A DNA stretch of 64,000 nt from Arabiibacter massiliensis (lineage in GTDB: Bacteria; Actinomycetota; Coriobacteriia; Coriobacteriales; Eggerthellaceae). Both the position numbers and the translations under genes were made by a program. The stretch lies in the NCBI RefSeq assembly GCF_900169505.1, contig NZ_LT827021.1, positions 2,170,001-2,234,000 on the forward strand, read 5' to 3'. Below, one piece after another: positions 9,192 to 17,558 of the stretch (positions are counted from its first letter, which is position 1; the number at the start of each line of letters is the position of its first letter). The notes below the pieces were generated by a model that was not told where the DNA came from, did not search any database, and worked only from the letters and a program-made list of their open reading frames with translations.

Positions 9192-10372
9192 GCGCCGTCC
9201 CTCCCCGCCGTCCCCGCGAACACGCGCCCGGAGGCGCTCGCGTGCCGGCGCGCCTCCTTGCAGCGGTACATCGCCTCGTCGGCCCGTTTCACCAGCGCCG
9301 CAGGGTCGTCGTCGGCATGGCCGAGCACGAATCCCGCGCTGAACTCGAGCGCCACCCCGTCGAGCCCCGAGCCCACGGCGAGCGCCTCGCGCCCCAGGCG
9401 CGCCACGAGCGCCTCGGCCCCCTCGTTGCCCGCGCAGGGGGCGATGACGGCGAACTCGTCGCCGCCGAACCGCGCGATGAACGAATCGCTCGCGCCGAAC
9501 GTGGCGCGCAGGGCGTCGGCCATGCGGCAGAGCGCCTCGTCGCCCGCCGCGTGGCCGCGCGTGTCGTTGATGATCTTCAGCCCGTCCACGTCGATCACCA
9601 TCAAGCACCAGCCGCTGTCGCCGGGCCGATGCAGCTGCGCCTGCAGCCGGCGGTCGAACGCGCGGCGGTTGCCGAGGCCGGTGAGCGGGTCGCTCTCGAG
9701 GCGCCTGTTCTGGATGGTGAGGTACACCAGAAGCAGCATGACCACCACGCTCGGCCACATGAGCCACCAGCCGTAGAAGGACATCTGCACGACGGCGCCC
9801 ACGATGGGCAGCAGCCCCACCAGCGCCAGGAAGAGCGCCCGGTTCCGAGCGCTGGCCGAAGCCTGCCGGGAGCGCGCGACGAGCGCCGACGTGAATCCGG
9901 CCGCGAGGTACGCCATCATCAGCGCGTACGGCAGGAAGAACAGCGGCCCGCGCCGGTACCCCTCCACGGCGTCCACCGTGAAGATGAGGCCGGTGACGAT
10001 GTTCGAGAGCACGAGCGCGGCCATCACGACGTAGGGCGCTATGACCGCGAACGCGAGGCGGCGGCTGCTCAGAAGGCTGCGGTTCCCGCGCAGCTGCACG
10101 TGCAGGTAGGCGGGCCACAGAAGCGTGCTCGCGCCAGCCACCAGCAGGTAGGCCGTATTCAGCCCCAGGACGAGCTCGCAAGGGAACCCGCCCTCGCCGT
10201 TCATGAACCACATGGTCGCCTCAAGCGCCATGGCGGCGAACGAGAACGCGAGCGAGGCGCGGAACAGCCTCGCGGAGCGGTCGCGCGGGCCGCTCACGAG
10301 GCTGTCGTACCACATGATGGCCAGCACCATGAGGGGGAAGAAATAGATGTTAACCTGCGCGGCGATGCCCAA
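9188..10372 (-). CDS. Membrane-bound diguanylate cyclase (GGDEF), TTG start
   Basis: 394 aa, with seven or so N-terminal membrane segments and a C-terminal GGDEF domain (DPLTGLGNRRAF; RFGGDEFAVIA). The catalytic signature is intact and the I-site position reads ASDS, which is not RxxD. I chose the TTG at 10370-10372 because AGAGGAAG precedes it at suitable spacing and no ATG precedes the first membrane helix; the first in-frame ATG would cut into that helix. It is the first gene of a two-cyclase operon and is separated by 145 bp from the respiratory operon upstream. Confidence 0.88.
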   Translation of the reverse strand: MGIAAQVNIYFFPLMVLAIMWYDSLVSGPRDRSARLFRASLAFSFAAMALEATMWFMNGEGGFPCELVLGLNTAYLLVAGASTLLWPAYLHVQLRGNRSLLSSRRLAFAVIAPYVVMAALVLSNIVTGLIFTVDAVEGYRRGPLFFLPYALMMAYLAAGFTSALVARSRQASASARNRALFLALVGLLPIVGAVVQMSFYGWWLMWPSVVVMLLLVYLTIQNRRLESDPLTGLGNRRAFDRRLQAQLHRPGDSGWCLMVIDVDGLKIINDTRGHAAGDEALCRMADALRATFGASDSFIARFGGDEFAVIAPCAGNEGAEALVARLGREALAVGSGLDGVALEFSAGFVLGHADDDPAALVKRADEAMYRCKEARRHASASGRVFAGTAGRDGA

Positions 10373-10517
10373 ACGACTTCCTCTCGACTCGAGCGCAGGC
10401 CCTCTTGGCTCGAAACCGGCACCCCGCGCCTCCGAAAAGCCTGCACATCACCGCAGTGTAGAGCACGTTGCCTATCAAAATGACACCACGACGCAGGGGC
10501 GGGAGGGGCCGATTCGG

Positions 10518-11402
10518 TCAGCGCGTTGAAGGGGTCGCGTCTTCGGGCGCGGGAGCCTCGGCCGGCTGCTCCGAACCCGGCTGCGCCGTCCCCAGCGCGA
10601 GCTTGATGGAGCTCGTGGGGCAGTTCTCCATGCAGTCGAGACAGAACGTGCAGCTGTCGAGCGCGGCCGTACCGGGATGCGCGACGTCGATGTCCTCCGG
10701 GCACACCGTCGAGCACGTGCGGCAGCCTTCGTGCGAGATGCACGTGGTGCAGTCAGCCGCCGGACGGACGCCGAAGCCGAGCTTCGCGCGCAGCCTGCCC
10801 ACCAGCCCGAAGAAGAACCCGAGCGGGCAGATGGCCGCGCACCAGCGCTTGAACAGGAAGAGTTCGGCCAGCAGCATGAGCGGGAATATCACGAGCTCCC
10901 AGCCCGGCTGCAAGAGCACGAACACGCGGTTCAGCGCCCAGAGCGTGCCGAACACGAGCCCGATGGGGCACAGCAGGCAGAACACCGGGAACCCGACGGC
11001 GAAGGACACGGCCAGCAGCACGGCGAGCACCGCGCCCTGCGATTTCAGGCTGGCGCTGCCGCACGACGAGCAACCGAAGGCGACTGCGGGAGCCTTCCCG
11101 CCGCGCCCGAGGATGCCGCGCGGCGCATGGCCGCCGAACACGTTTTTCAGCAGCTGCGAGGGGCACAGCCACGCGCAGAACGCCCGCCCGAGCAGAAACA
11201 CGATGGCGAGCACCGCCAGCACGCCGGGCAGCAGCGCCCACGGCACGCTCTTGGCGGCCACCGCGATCTGGGCGAACCCCACGGGGCAGAGCGCGCAGAG
11301 CGTCCCGACCGCCGCGCCGCCGCCCAGGTGGGCCGACACGACGGCCAGCGCGAGCACGCCCGCGGCCACGACGATGCGGGCCATCTTCATATGCGTCTTC
11401 AT
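10518..11402 (-). CDS. NapH-like membrane 4Fe-4S ferredoxin-type protein
   Basis: 294 aa with about four membrane segments, CxxxCP pairs at the membrane boundary (ALCPVGF; AWLCPSQ; LLCPIG; AICPLGF) as in NapH/RdxA-type proteins, and a C-terminal pair of 4Fe-4S motifs (CISHEGCRTCSTVCP; CTFCLDCMENCP). NapH-type proteins pass electrons from menaquinol to a periplasmic partner. Its ATG overlaps the stop of the NapG-like gene (ATGA, 11399-11402). It is the last gene of the molybdoenzyme operon and probably supplies electrons, although the catalytic complex already has its own membrane anchor. The C-terminus is Pro/Ala/Glu-rich. Confidence 0.88.
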   Translation of the reverse strand: MKTHMKMARIVVAAGVLALAVVSAHLGGGAAVGTLCALCPVGFAQIAVAAKSVPWALLPGVLAVLAIVFLLGRAFCAWLCPSQLLKNVFGGHAPRGILGRGGKAPAVAFGCSSCGSASLKSQGAVLAVLLAVSFAVGFPVFCLLCPIGLVFGTLWALNRVFVLLQPGWELVIFPLMLLAELFLFKRWCAAICPLGFFFGLVGRLRAKLGFGVRPAADCTTCISHEGCRTCSTVCPEDIDVAHPGTAALDSCTFCLDCMENCPTSSIKLALGTAQPGSEQPAEAPAPEDATPSTR

Positions 11403-12142
11403 GCCGCTCCTCCCGCCTCGCGCGTGTTGTCAGGCCCGTCCGGATGCACGCCCTTATCGTGCGGCGCGAGCGGCTGCGCGGCCTTGGCGAAACGGCCCGC
11501 CGCCAGCTCGCCGCTCGATACGGCGCCCTCGGCCCACGCGGCCTCGCTCGCGCGCGACACCACCACGATGCCCTTGCTCGCAACGCTCGCGTCGTAGGCG
11601 CGCAGCGACGCCGAAGGGCACACCTGCTCGCACTTGCCGCAGCCGTCGCAGTAATCCGCGTGCACGATGGGACGGTCGTGGTCGTCCAGCGTGATGGCGC
11701 CCTCCACCGGGCACTCGTCCTTGCACACGGTGCAGCCGGCCCAGTCCCAGGCCACGCACGCGTCGCGCAGCACCACGGCCACGCCCAGGTCGCGCTCGAG
11801 CGGCCCGCCGAACGAAAGCGCGCCGGTGGGGCACGCCTCGACGCACTTCATGCAGAAGTCGCAGCAGCCGTGCTCGAACGACAGCGTCGGCGTGCCGTAG
11901 GCCACCAGGCTCTCGGACAGCGGCACGGGCGTCACGATGCCGTAGGGGCATGCCTGCAGGCACTTCTGGCAGCGGTCGCACGCGGCCGCCACCTGCGCGT
12001 TCGATGCCGCGCCCGGAGGCCGCACGAACGCCGCGTCGGCCTGCCGCGTCACCGCGCCGAACCCGCCGACGCCCACCATCGCCGCACCCGCCACCCCCGC
12101 GGCCAGAAAGCCGCGCCGGGAAATCTCTTCCACACCCATCAT
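11399..12142 (-). CDS. NapG-like Tat-exported ferredoxin with four 4Fe-4S clusters
   Basis: 247 aa. A twin-arginine signal (ISRRGFLAAGVAGAAMVG) is followed by four cysteine clusters: CDRCQKCLQACP, CDFCMKCVEACP, CTVCKDECP and CDGCGKCEQVCP. This matches NapG/MauM-type ferredoxins, which work with NapH at the outer face of the membrane. It sits between the TorD chaperone gene and the NapH-like gene in the same operon. The start could be either of the two first Met codons (12142 or 12139). A perfect palindrome lies just upstream (12160-12190). Confidence 0.9.
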   Translation of the reverse strand: MMGVEEISRRGFLAAGVAGAAMVGVGGFGAVTRQADAAFVRPPGAASNAQVAAACDRCQKCLQACPYGIVTPVPLSESLVAYGTPTLSFEHGCCDFCMKCVEACPTGALSFGGPLERDLGVAVVLRDACVAWDWAGCTVCKDECPVEGAITLDDHDRPIVHADYCDGCGKCEQVCPSASLRAYDASVASKGIVVVSRASEAAWAEGAVSSGELAAGRFAKAAQPLAPHDKGVHPDGPDNTREAGGAA

Positions 12143-12159
12143 CCCTCTCGTCTCAAAAT

Positions 12160-12190
12160 GGCATAAAAGGGGACAGTCCCCTTTTATGCC
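12160..12190. repeat. 31-bp perfect palindrome, REP-like
   Basis: The arms start GGCATAAAAGGGGAC and meet at a single central base. A second related dyad (GGGGACTGTCCC) follows within 10 bp. It lies between torD and the NapG-like gene, inside the operon. The GGGGACAGTCCCC core resembles palindromes scattered in many bacterial genomes. There is no T-tract suited to a terminator on the operon strand. Confidence 0.75.
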
Positions 12191-12224
12191 AAAATGGGGA
12201 CTGTCCCGTTTGGGACACCGCCAC

Positions 12225-12899
12225 TTACTCCACGACCTCGGCGAGCGCTCGCGCGTCGGCGTCCAGATACGCCTCGGTGAACGAAGCCAGGTGCTCGTAG
12301 AACCCGCCTTCGGCCGCCGCGCGCATTTCGCAGGCGAAGACGGGCACCCAGTTCAGCAGGTGCTCGCGCGCGAAGGAGGCCTGGGCGCGCAGCTGCCGCT
12401 CGGCGCCCGCCTCGTCGCCCGCCCGCAGGGCCTCCACCGCGCGCCCGCAGAGAAGCGCCATGAAGGCCAGCTCGATGGCCAGGTGGTCCTCCGGCTCGGT
12501 GAAGCCTGGGTCCTTCGCGAAGCCGGCCGCGCGGTAGAGGCCCAGCACCTCGCTGTAGGCGTCCTGCATCATGAGGCCGCCCTCGCTCGTGTACACCGAC
12601 TCGTAGGGGAACGCCTTCTGCGCGGTGCGCGGGCCCATCCCGAAGAACGCGCGGTTGAACACGACGGCCAGCTCCTCGAGCGCGGCGTCGTCGCACGCGG
12701 CGAGGTCGGCCTTGAGGGCGGCGAAGCCCTCGGCAAGCGCCGGGTCGTCGGACTCGAGGGCCGCCTCGGCAAGCTCCTTTGCGAAGGGGGCGTCCAGCTC
12801 CCTCTCGTAGCAGCGCGAGAGCAGCGCGTACACGCGGCGGCGGTTCTCGCAGAAGTCGATGAGGTTGTCCGCCAGCTCGGCTGGCATGGTTTCGGTCAT
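12225..12899 (-). CDS. TorD/DmsD-family molybdoenzyme maturation chaperone
   Basis: 224 aa, helical and soluble, matching the TorD family: RRRVYALLSRCYERELD at the N-terminus, FNRAFFGMG and PYESVYTSEGGLMMQD in the middle, and EPEDHLAIELAFM, the characteristic family motif. These chaperones bind the Tat signal of molybdopterin oxidoreductases and hold the apoenzyme for cofactor insertion. The catalytic subunit three genes upstream carries an SRRGF twin-arginine signal and is the obvious client. It is separated from the membrane-anchor gene by two strong hairpins (12942-13031). Confidence 0.93.
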   Translation of the reverse strand: MTETMPAELADNLIDFCENRRRVYALLSRCYERELDAPFAKELAEAALESDDPALAEGFAALKADLAACDDAALEELAVVFNRAFFGMGPRTAQKAFPYESVYTSEGGLMMQDAYSEVLGLYRAAGFAKDPGFTEPEDHLAIELAFMALLCGRAVEALRAGDEAGAERQLRAQASFAREHLLNWVPVFACEMRAAAEGGFYEHLASFTEAYLDADARALAEVVE

Positions 12900-12941
12900 G
12901 GCTGTCTCCTTGGTTCTCGTTCCTCAGTTCTCGTCGGCCGT

Positions 12942-13031
12942 CCCCCGTACCTGAACGCAGTGGGGGGGGTGCCGCGTTCAGGCACGGGGGAAGGTCGAGG
13001 GGCCGGGCGCGCCCGTTGCAGGGCGCGCCCG
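12942..13031 (-). promoter_or_regulatory. Two tandem hairpins inside the reductase operon
   Basis: Between the anchor gene and torD, 17-nt arms at 12942-12958 and 12974-12990 pair with one mismatch around a C-rich loop (in the transcript). Next to it, 13004-13015 and 13021-13031 form a very strong GGGCGCGCCC hairpin. Neither has a U-tract. They are likely mRNA stabilisers or processing sites that separate expression of the catalytic complex from that of the accessory genes. Confidence 0.6.
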
Positions 13032-13040
13032 CCGTTACGA

Positions 13041-13925
13041 TCAGTGGTAGATGAACTGCTCCACGCTCGTGCCCACGCCGTACATGATGATGCGGATCAC
13101 CACGGCGCCGATGGCGGTGCACGCGCAGGCGCCGAACATCATGAACGCGAGCGCCTTCGGGTCGGCCACGCCGGAGCCGCCGTCGCCCTTCGTCGCCTTC
13201 ACGCAGGCCAGCGCGGTCAGCGCGACCGGCGCCACGATGCCGATCACCACGACGCCCGCCCAGAACATCATGGCCATATCGCCCGACACCAAGCGCTCGA
13301 TGGAGCGCGACGGCGCAGGGAACGGCGCGATGGCGATCCACACCACGTACGCCGCCGTGGTCACCACCATGATGACGACGCCCGCCAGCGCCAGCTTCAG
13401 CGCGAATCCGCCCTCTTCGGCGGCCTTGCCGCGCAGCAGCACGAGGCCCGCCATCAAGGTCATGCCCATGGCCAGCCCGGCGCCCAAAAACATCAAGGGC
13501 AGCGCCACGCTATCCCACGCGGGACGGGCGGCGATCAGATACGACGCGCCCGCCACGAAGGGCAGCACCAGGCCCAGCACCGCGCCCAGCACGCCGAACG
13601 CCTTCGACGCCCCGGGGTAGTCCTTCTTCGCCAGCACCAGGTACACCAACGCCACGATGCCCATGAGCGCCACGATGAACAGCTCTTTCGAGAGCCCCGA
13701 GCCCAGGTTGCCCAGAAGGTGCGTCGCGCGCTCCGGATGCCCCATGTGCAGCACCGACACACAGCCGCCCACGGCCAGGCAGATGAGCGCGATCAGGGCG
13801 CCCATGAACCGCACGTCCTTGAACTTGCCGCGCAGCTCGCCCACGCCCAGGAACACGAACGCTCCCGAGGTCACGCCCAGAAGGACGCTGAAGATCAGAA
13901 GGGGCCATTGGATATCCATGCTCAC
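13041..13925 (-). CDS. DmsC-like membrane anchor subunit of molybdopterin oxidoreductase
   Basis: 294 aa with eight predicted membrane helices, matching the DmsC family of quinol-oxidising anchors (SVLLGVTSGAFVFLGVGE; VLHMGHPERATHLLGNLGSG, a conserved DmsC segment; FVAGASYLIAARPAWDS). It takes electrons from menaquinol and hands them to the Fe-S subunit. The start may be 13925 or the second Met at 13919. Its start overlaps the Fe-S subunit stop, placing it third in a catalytic, Fe-S, anchor order. Confidence 0.92.
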   Translation of the reverse strand: MSMDIQWPLLIFSVLLGVTSGAFVFLGVGELRGKFKDVRFMGALIALICLAVGGCVSVLHMGHPERATHLLGNLGSGLSKELFIVALMGIVALVYLVLAKKDYPGASKAFGVLGAVLGLVLPFVAGASYLIAARPAWDSVALPLMFLGAGLAMGMTLMAGLVLLRGKAAEEGGFALKLALAGVVIMVVTTAAYVVWIAIAPFPAPSRSIERLVSGDMAMMFWAGVVVIGIVAPVALTALACVKATKGDGGSGVADPKALAFMMFGACACTAIGAVVIRIIMYGVGTSVEQFIYH

Positions 13926-14494
13926 TCATCTCCCTTCCAGGTGAACTTGTCCAAGCCGTACGACACGCCCGGATGGTTCCCCACGTCCTTGAGCTTGTGC
14001 ACGCTCTTCTTGGCGATCATCTTCGACACATCCGACTCGGGGTCGTCCGCGTCGCCGAACAGGCGCGCCTGGCCGGGGCAGTGCTTCACGCACGCCGGCT
14101 TCTCGCCCTTGTCGATGAGGTGCGCGCACATCGTGCACTTCTCGATGACGCCCTTGTCCTTGCTCTCGTCGTACGTGCGCACGCCGTAAGGGCACGCCAT
14201 GACACAATACTGGCAGCCGATGCACTTGCTGTGGTCCACCAGCACCACGCCGTCCTCGCGGCGGTAGCTCGCGCCGGTGGGGCACACGCTCACGCACTCC
14301 GGGTTGTCGCAGTGCTGGCACGCCACGGGCAGGTAGTACATCTCCAGGTCGGGGTACGTGCCGGACGGGCCCACGGTGAGCACCTTGTTGTAGAACGTGC
14401 CCAGCCCCACGTTGTTCTCCTGCTTGCACACCACGGCGCAGGAGTGGCAGCCGATGCAGCTATCCAGATCGATAGCGATGATGTTCCGCGTCAT
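13922..14494 (-). CDS. DmsB-like 4Fe-4S electron-transfer subunit
   Basis: 190 aa with four cysteine clusters typical of DmsB/PsrB subunits: CIGCHSCAVVCKQENN, CQHCDNPECVSVCP, CIGCQYCVMACPYG and CTMCAHLIDKGEKPACVKHC. The subunit carries electrons from the membrane anchor to the molybdenum subunit. The true start is MTRNIIAID at 14494, immediately after the catalytic-subunit stop (TAG-C-ATG), which suggests translational coupling. Confidence 0.95.
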   Translation of the reverse strand: MTRNIIAIDLDSCIGCHSCAVVCKQENNVGLGTFYNKVLTVGPSGTYPDLEMYYLPVACQHCDNPECVSVCPTGASYRREDGVVLVDHSKCIGCQYCVMACPYGVRTYDESKDKGVIEKCTMCAHLIDKGEKPACVKHCPGQARLFGDADDPESDVSKMIAKKSVHKLKDVGNHPGVSYGLDKFTWKGDE

Positions 14495-14495
14495 G

Positions 14496-17393
14496 CTACG
14501 CCACACCTCCCTTCACGGTCACCTGCGACACGCCGTCGGTTTGCTCGTCGGCGGCGAGCGTCTCGGCGCTCAGCGGCAGGAATATCTTCAGATCCTCGGA
14601 CGTCATGCAGATGTTGTCGGGCGCGCCCTCCTCGGCTTTGTAGATCTTGCACAGGCCGCCGTAGTTGTCCGTGCCCACGGCCGGGTCGTAGGGCCCGTCG
14701 TTCTCGAACAGGATGTTGCAGTTGCAGTCGAACGCGCCGTGCAGATCGTCGGTGGCCTCGCGCTCGGGGAACCACCAGTCGTGCTCCACGTGAATCATGT
14801 CGGGCTTCATCGACTCGGTCAGGTTCGCGCGCTGGCGGATGCGGTCCACGTACGTCTCGATCCACACCCAGTCGTCTTGCTGGATGCCGTGCTCGGCGGC
14901 GGTCGCCGGATTGATGTCCACCGTCGGGAACATGTGCACCTCGCGCATCCACGGGCTGTTGCGGTACTCGGTGTGGAAGAACGCGTGGCTGCGGCCGCCC
15001 GTGATCAGCGTGTAGGGGTACTCCTCCACGAGGTCGGGGCGCGAGCGCTTCGTGATGGGCGGCTCGATGTACAGGGGCAGCGGGCCGTTGCCGTACAGGA
15101 ACAGGTCCTCGCTCCACAGCTCCATCTTGCCGTTGTCGGACTGCGGATGGCCGGGCACCTCGGTGCCGTCGGGCAGTTTGTAGCCGGGCGTGCGGTAGAC
15201 GGCGCCCTGCTTGTTGCCGCGGTACATGGTGCTGAAGCCGGGCTTCATGTCGCCGCTCTTGCGCATCATGCCGCTCTTGTACTTCGGCATGCCGCGCACC
15301 TCGGACATCTGCACGCCGGTGATGGAGATGCGCTGGCGGAAGTCCTCGAAGTTCGACTTGAGGTTCTCGGGCAGCGTCTTGGGGCCGGCCAGCATGTAGT
15401 CGAACCACTCGTACTTGTCCTTCCAGTACATGTTCACGTTCATGTACTTGGCGAACTCGAAGCAGATGTCCATGTCGTCCTTGCACTCGCCGAGCGGCGC
15501 ATGGAACGGCTGGCGGATGAGCAGCGTGTGGCTGGTGGGATAGCCGTGGCCGGAGTGCGGCCACTCCACGCGGTCCACCTCGTTGGGGTGCGCCGGCGGC
15601 AGCAGGAGGTCGGCCAGCTCGCCGGAAGGGGTGATGTACATGTCCACGTTCACGAAGAAGTCGAGCTTCTTCATGCCCTCGGCGATATCGCGGCCGGCCT
15701 CGATGGACATGATGGGCTCGGACGTCTGCTGCCACAGGCCGTGGATCTGGAACGGGTCGCCCTCCAGCATGGCCTTGGTGGTGGCCGCGCCGAAGCCGCC
15801 CTGCTGGCCGAGGACCACCTGGCCGCCGTTCTTCTGCTCGGTCTCGATCAGCTCGCCGGTCTTGTCGTCGGCGACGAGGATCTTCTGGTGGCCGGTGTTC
15901 TGGCACACGGACAGCTTGTGGATGTTGCGCGCGGTGTTCATGCGCAGCTCGCTCATCAGGCCCTGCATCTGCGGCACGATGTCGAACATGGAGTTCTCGT
16001 AGCCGGTGGCGGGCTCGCGGCCGATGTTCTGGCCGCCTTCGGTGTCGAAGTTGCCGGCCAGCGCCATCATGATGGTGAACGCCTGCGAGATGCCGGACGT
16101 GTTGATGGAGAACTCCACCTTCTGGCCGCGCGTGAAGCACGCGTGGGGGCTCGCGTCGATGTAGAGCTTGATGGCCTCGCGGATCTTGTCCTCGGGCAGC
16201 TCGCAGAAGTCGGCGGCGCGCTCGATGGTCCACGGGGTGACGTGCTCAACGAGGATGTCCCAGCTGGTGCGGTAGGTCTTGCCGTTGATCTCGCGGCTGC
16301 CGGAGAGCGCCGGAACCGCGTCGGCCACGATGTTGCCCTCGGCGTCGAGCCACTGCAGCGCCTTGTCGCCGCCCACGCCGTTCTTGTTCTGCCAGTCGCC
16401 CGACCAGTAGATCAGCTGGTCGTGCGCCTCGTCCCATGCGGGGTAGAGCTCGACGTTGCCGCCCTCCTTGATCATCGACTCGCGCAGCTGGTAACCCGTG
16501 CCCTCCTCGTCGATGAAGAACGGCGCGTTCGTCCAGTAGCGGGCGAAGTCGGTGTCGCACTTGTCCGAGTGCACGATCTCGTTGATGAACGCGAGCGCGA
16601 GCGCCATGTCCGATCCGGGGCGGATGGGCAGCCACAGATCGGCCTTGCTGGCCGTGCACGTGTAGCGCGGGTCGACCGCGATCACCTTCGCGCCGCGCTC
16701 CTGCGCGCGCTTGACGGTGAGCCAGTCGTAGTAGCCGCGGCTGCGCTCCTGGCGGCACCAGATGAGGATGCAGTCGGCGTTGTTGCCGTCCCAGCCGGTG
16801 TACTGCGTCTCGTCGCCGTACAGGCGCTGGCTCGTGAAGTACGAGCCCAGCCAGCACAGGTTGCCCACGCCGAACGTGGCGGTGCTGCCCAGCTCCAGCC
16901 ACAGGCGGTTGATGGCCTGGAACTGGTGGTTGTCGCGGCCCGTGCCGTACTGATGGGCGATGGTGTGCCAGCCGTACTCCTCGCCGATCTTGGTGTAGGC
17001 GTCGCGCGCGGTCTCGTAGGCCTCCTCCCACGAGATGCGCTTCCACTTGCCCTCGCCGCGCTCGCCGACGCGCTTCTGCGGGTAGCGGATGCGCGTGGGG
17101 TTGTACAGCTCTTGCGGGATGGCGAACGCGCGCCCGCACAGGGTACCCTCGCTGAACAGGTCGGGGTTGCCCTCCACCTTGATCAGGCGGCCGTCCTTCA
17201 CATGGCCGAACAGCGCGCAGCGGCCGTAGCACTGGCGGCACGCGCTGGGGATGATCTCAACATCGCCGGTCGAACTGGCGGCCGCGCCCTCTGCATCCTG
17301 CGCCAACGCGCTCGCAGGATTGAGGAGCATGGCCGAAGAAGCTGCTAGAGCCGAGGCTTTCACAAAGCCCCGACGACTCATTTTGAGCGACAT
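14496..17393 (-). CDS. Molybdopterin oxidoreductase catalytic subunit (DMSO reductase superfamily, Tat-exported)
   Basis: 965 aa. The N-terminal Tat signal is MSRRGFVKASALAASS, followed by a 4Fe-4S motif Cys52-x2-Cys55-x3-Cys59-x26-Cys86. Then come bis-MGD binding segments (WCRQERSRGYYDW; AKVIAVDPRYTCTASKADLW; LPIRPGSD) and the C-terminal MopB domain (LITGGRSHAFFHTEYRNSPW). Cys180 in GVGNLCWLGS is a candidate molybdenum ligand, more like polysulfide or Nap-type enzymes than Ser-ligated DMSO reductase; this is inference. The substrate is unknown. The ATG at 17393 follows GGAGGAG. Paralogues of this family in Eggerthellaceae reduce diverse dietary and host compounds. Confidence 0.93.
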   Translation of the reverse strand: MSLKMSRRGFVKASALAASSAMLLNPASALAQDAEGAAASSTGDVEIIPSACRQCYGRCALFGHVKDGRLIKVEGNPDLFSEGTLCGRAFAIPQELYNPTRIRYPQKRVGERGEGKWKRISWEEAYETARDAYTKIGEEYGWHTIAHQYGTGRDNHQFQAINRLWLELGSTATFGVGNLCWLGSYFTSQRLYGDETQYTGWDGNNADCILIWCRQERSRGYYDWLTVKRAQERGAKVIAVDPRYTCTASKADLWLPIRPGSDMALALAFINEIVHSDKCDTDFARYWTNAPFFIDEEGTGYQLRESMIKEGGNVELYPAWDEAHDQLIYWSGDWQNKNGVGGDKALQWLDAEGNIVADAVPALSGSREINGKTYRTSWDILVEHVTPWTIERAADFCELPEDKIREAIKLYIDASPHACFTRGQKVEFSINTSGISQAFTIMMALAGNFDTEGGQNIGREPATGYENSMFDIVPQMQGLMSELRMNTARNIHKLSVCQNTGHQKILVADDKTGELIETEQKNGGQVVLGQQGGFGAATTKAMLEGDPFQIHGLWQQTSEPIMSIEAGRDIAEGMKKLDFFVNVDMYITPSGELADLLLPPAHPNEVDRVEWPHSGHGYPTSHTLLIRQPFHAPLGECKDDMDICFEFAKYMNVNMYWKDKYEWFDYMLAGPKTLPENLKSNFEDFRQRISITGVQMSEVRGMPKYKSGMMRKSGDMKPGFSTMYRGNKQGAVYRTPGYKLPDGTEVPGHPQSDNGKMELWSEDLFLYGNGPLPLYIEPPITKRSRPDLVEEYPYTLITGGRSHAFFHTEYRNSPWMREVHMFPTVDINPATAAEHGIQQDDWVWIETYVDRIRQRANLTESMKPDMIHVEHDWWFPEREATDDLHGAFDCNCNILFENDGPYDPAVGTDNYGGLCKIYKAEEGAPDNICMTSEDLKIFLPLSAETLAADEQTDGVSQVTVKGGVA

Positions 17394-17482
17394 CTCTCCT
17401 CCGTCTTCCTCGTCTCGTCGTTTCTGTTTGCTTGGCCAAAGCAGAACCGAAGGCGAGTATGCGACGGACGGGCGAGAAGCAC

Positions 17483-17539
17483 ATACCCCTCGCAAGCATA
17501 TTCACGTGGGGAAACAAGAAATACCCCTTGAGGTGGTAG
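17483..17539 (-). promoter_or_regulatory. Candidate LuxR-type operator upstream of reductase operon
   Basis: The sequence at 17521-17539 reads ATACCCCTTGAGGTGGTAG and matches 16 of 19 bases of a near-perfect dyad upstream of the adjacent LuxR gene (19067-19085). A weaker half (ATACCCCTCG) lies at 17483. Both sit in the 165-bp gap ahead of the catalytic subunit gene. Confidence 0.5.
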
Positions 17540-17558
17540 CAACAGATGGAGCGAAGCG

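Noticed and set aside
12225..12290. Transcription terminator at the 12160-12190 palindrome
   Set aside because: It has no loop of normal size and no U-tract in the operon direction, and the next gene continues the operon.
13922..17393. Calling the reductase a dimethyl sulfoxide reductase (dmsABC)
   Set aside because: The subunit plan is Dms-like, but Eggerthellaceae have many paralogues with other substrates, and the candidate Mo ligand looks like Cys; no gene symbols were given.
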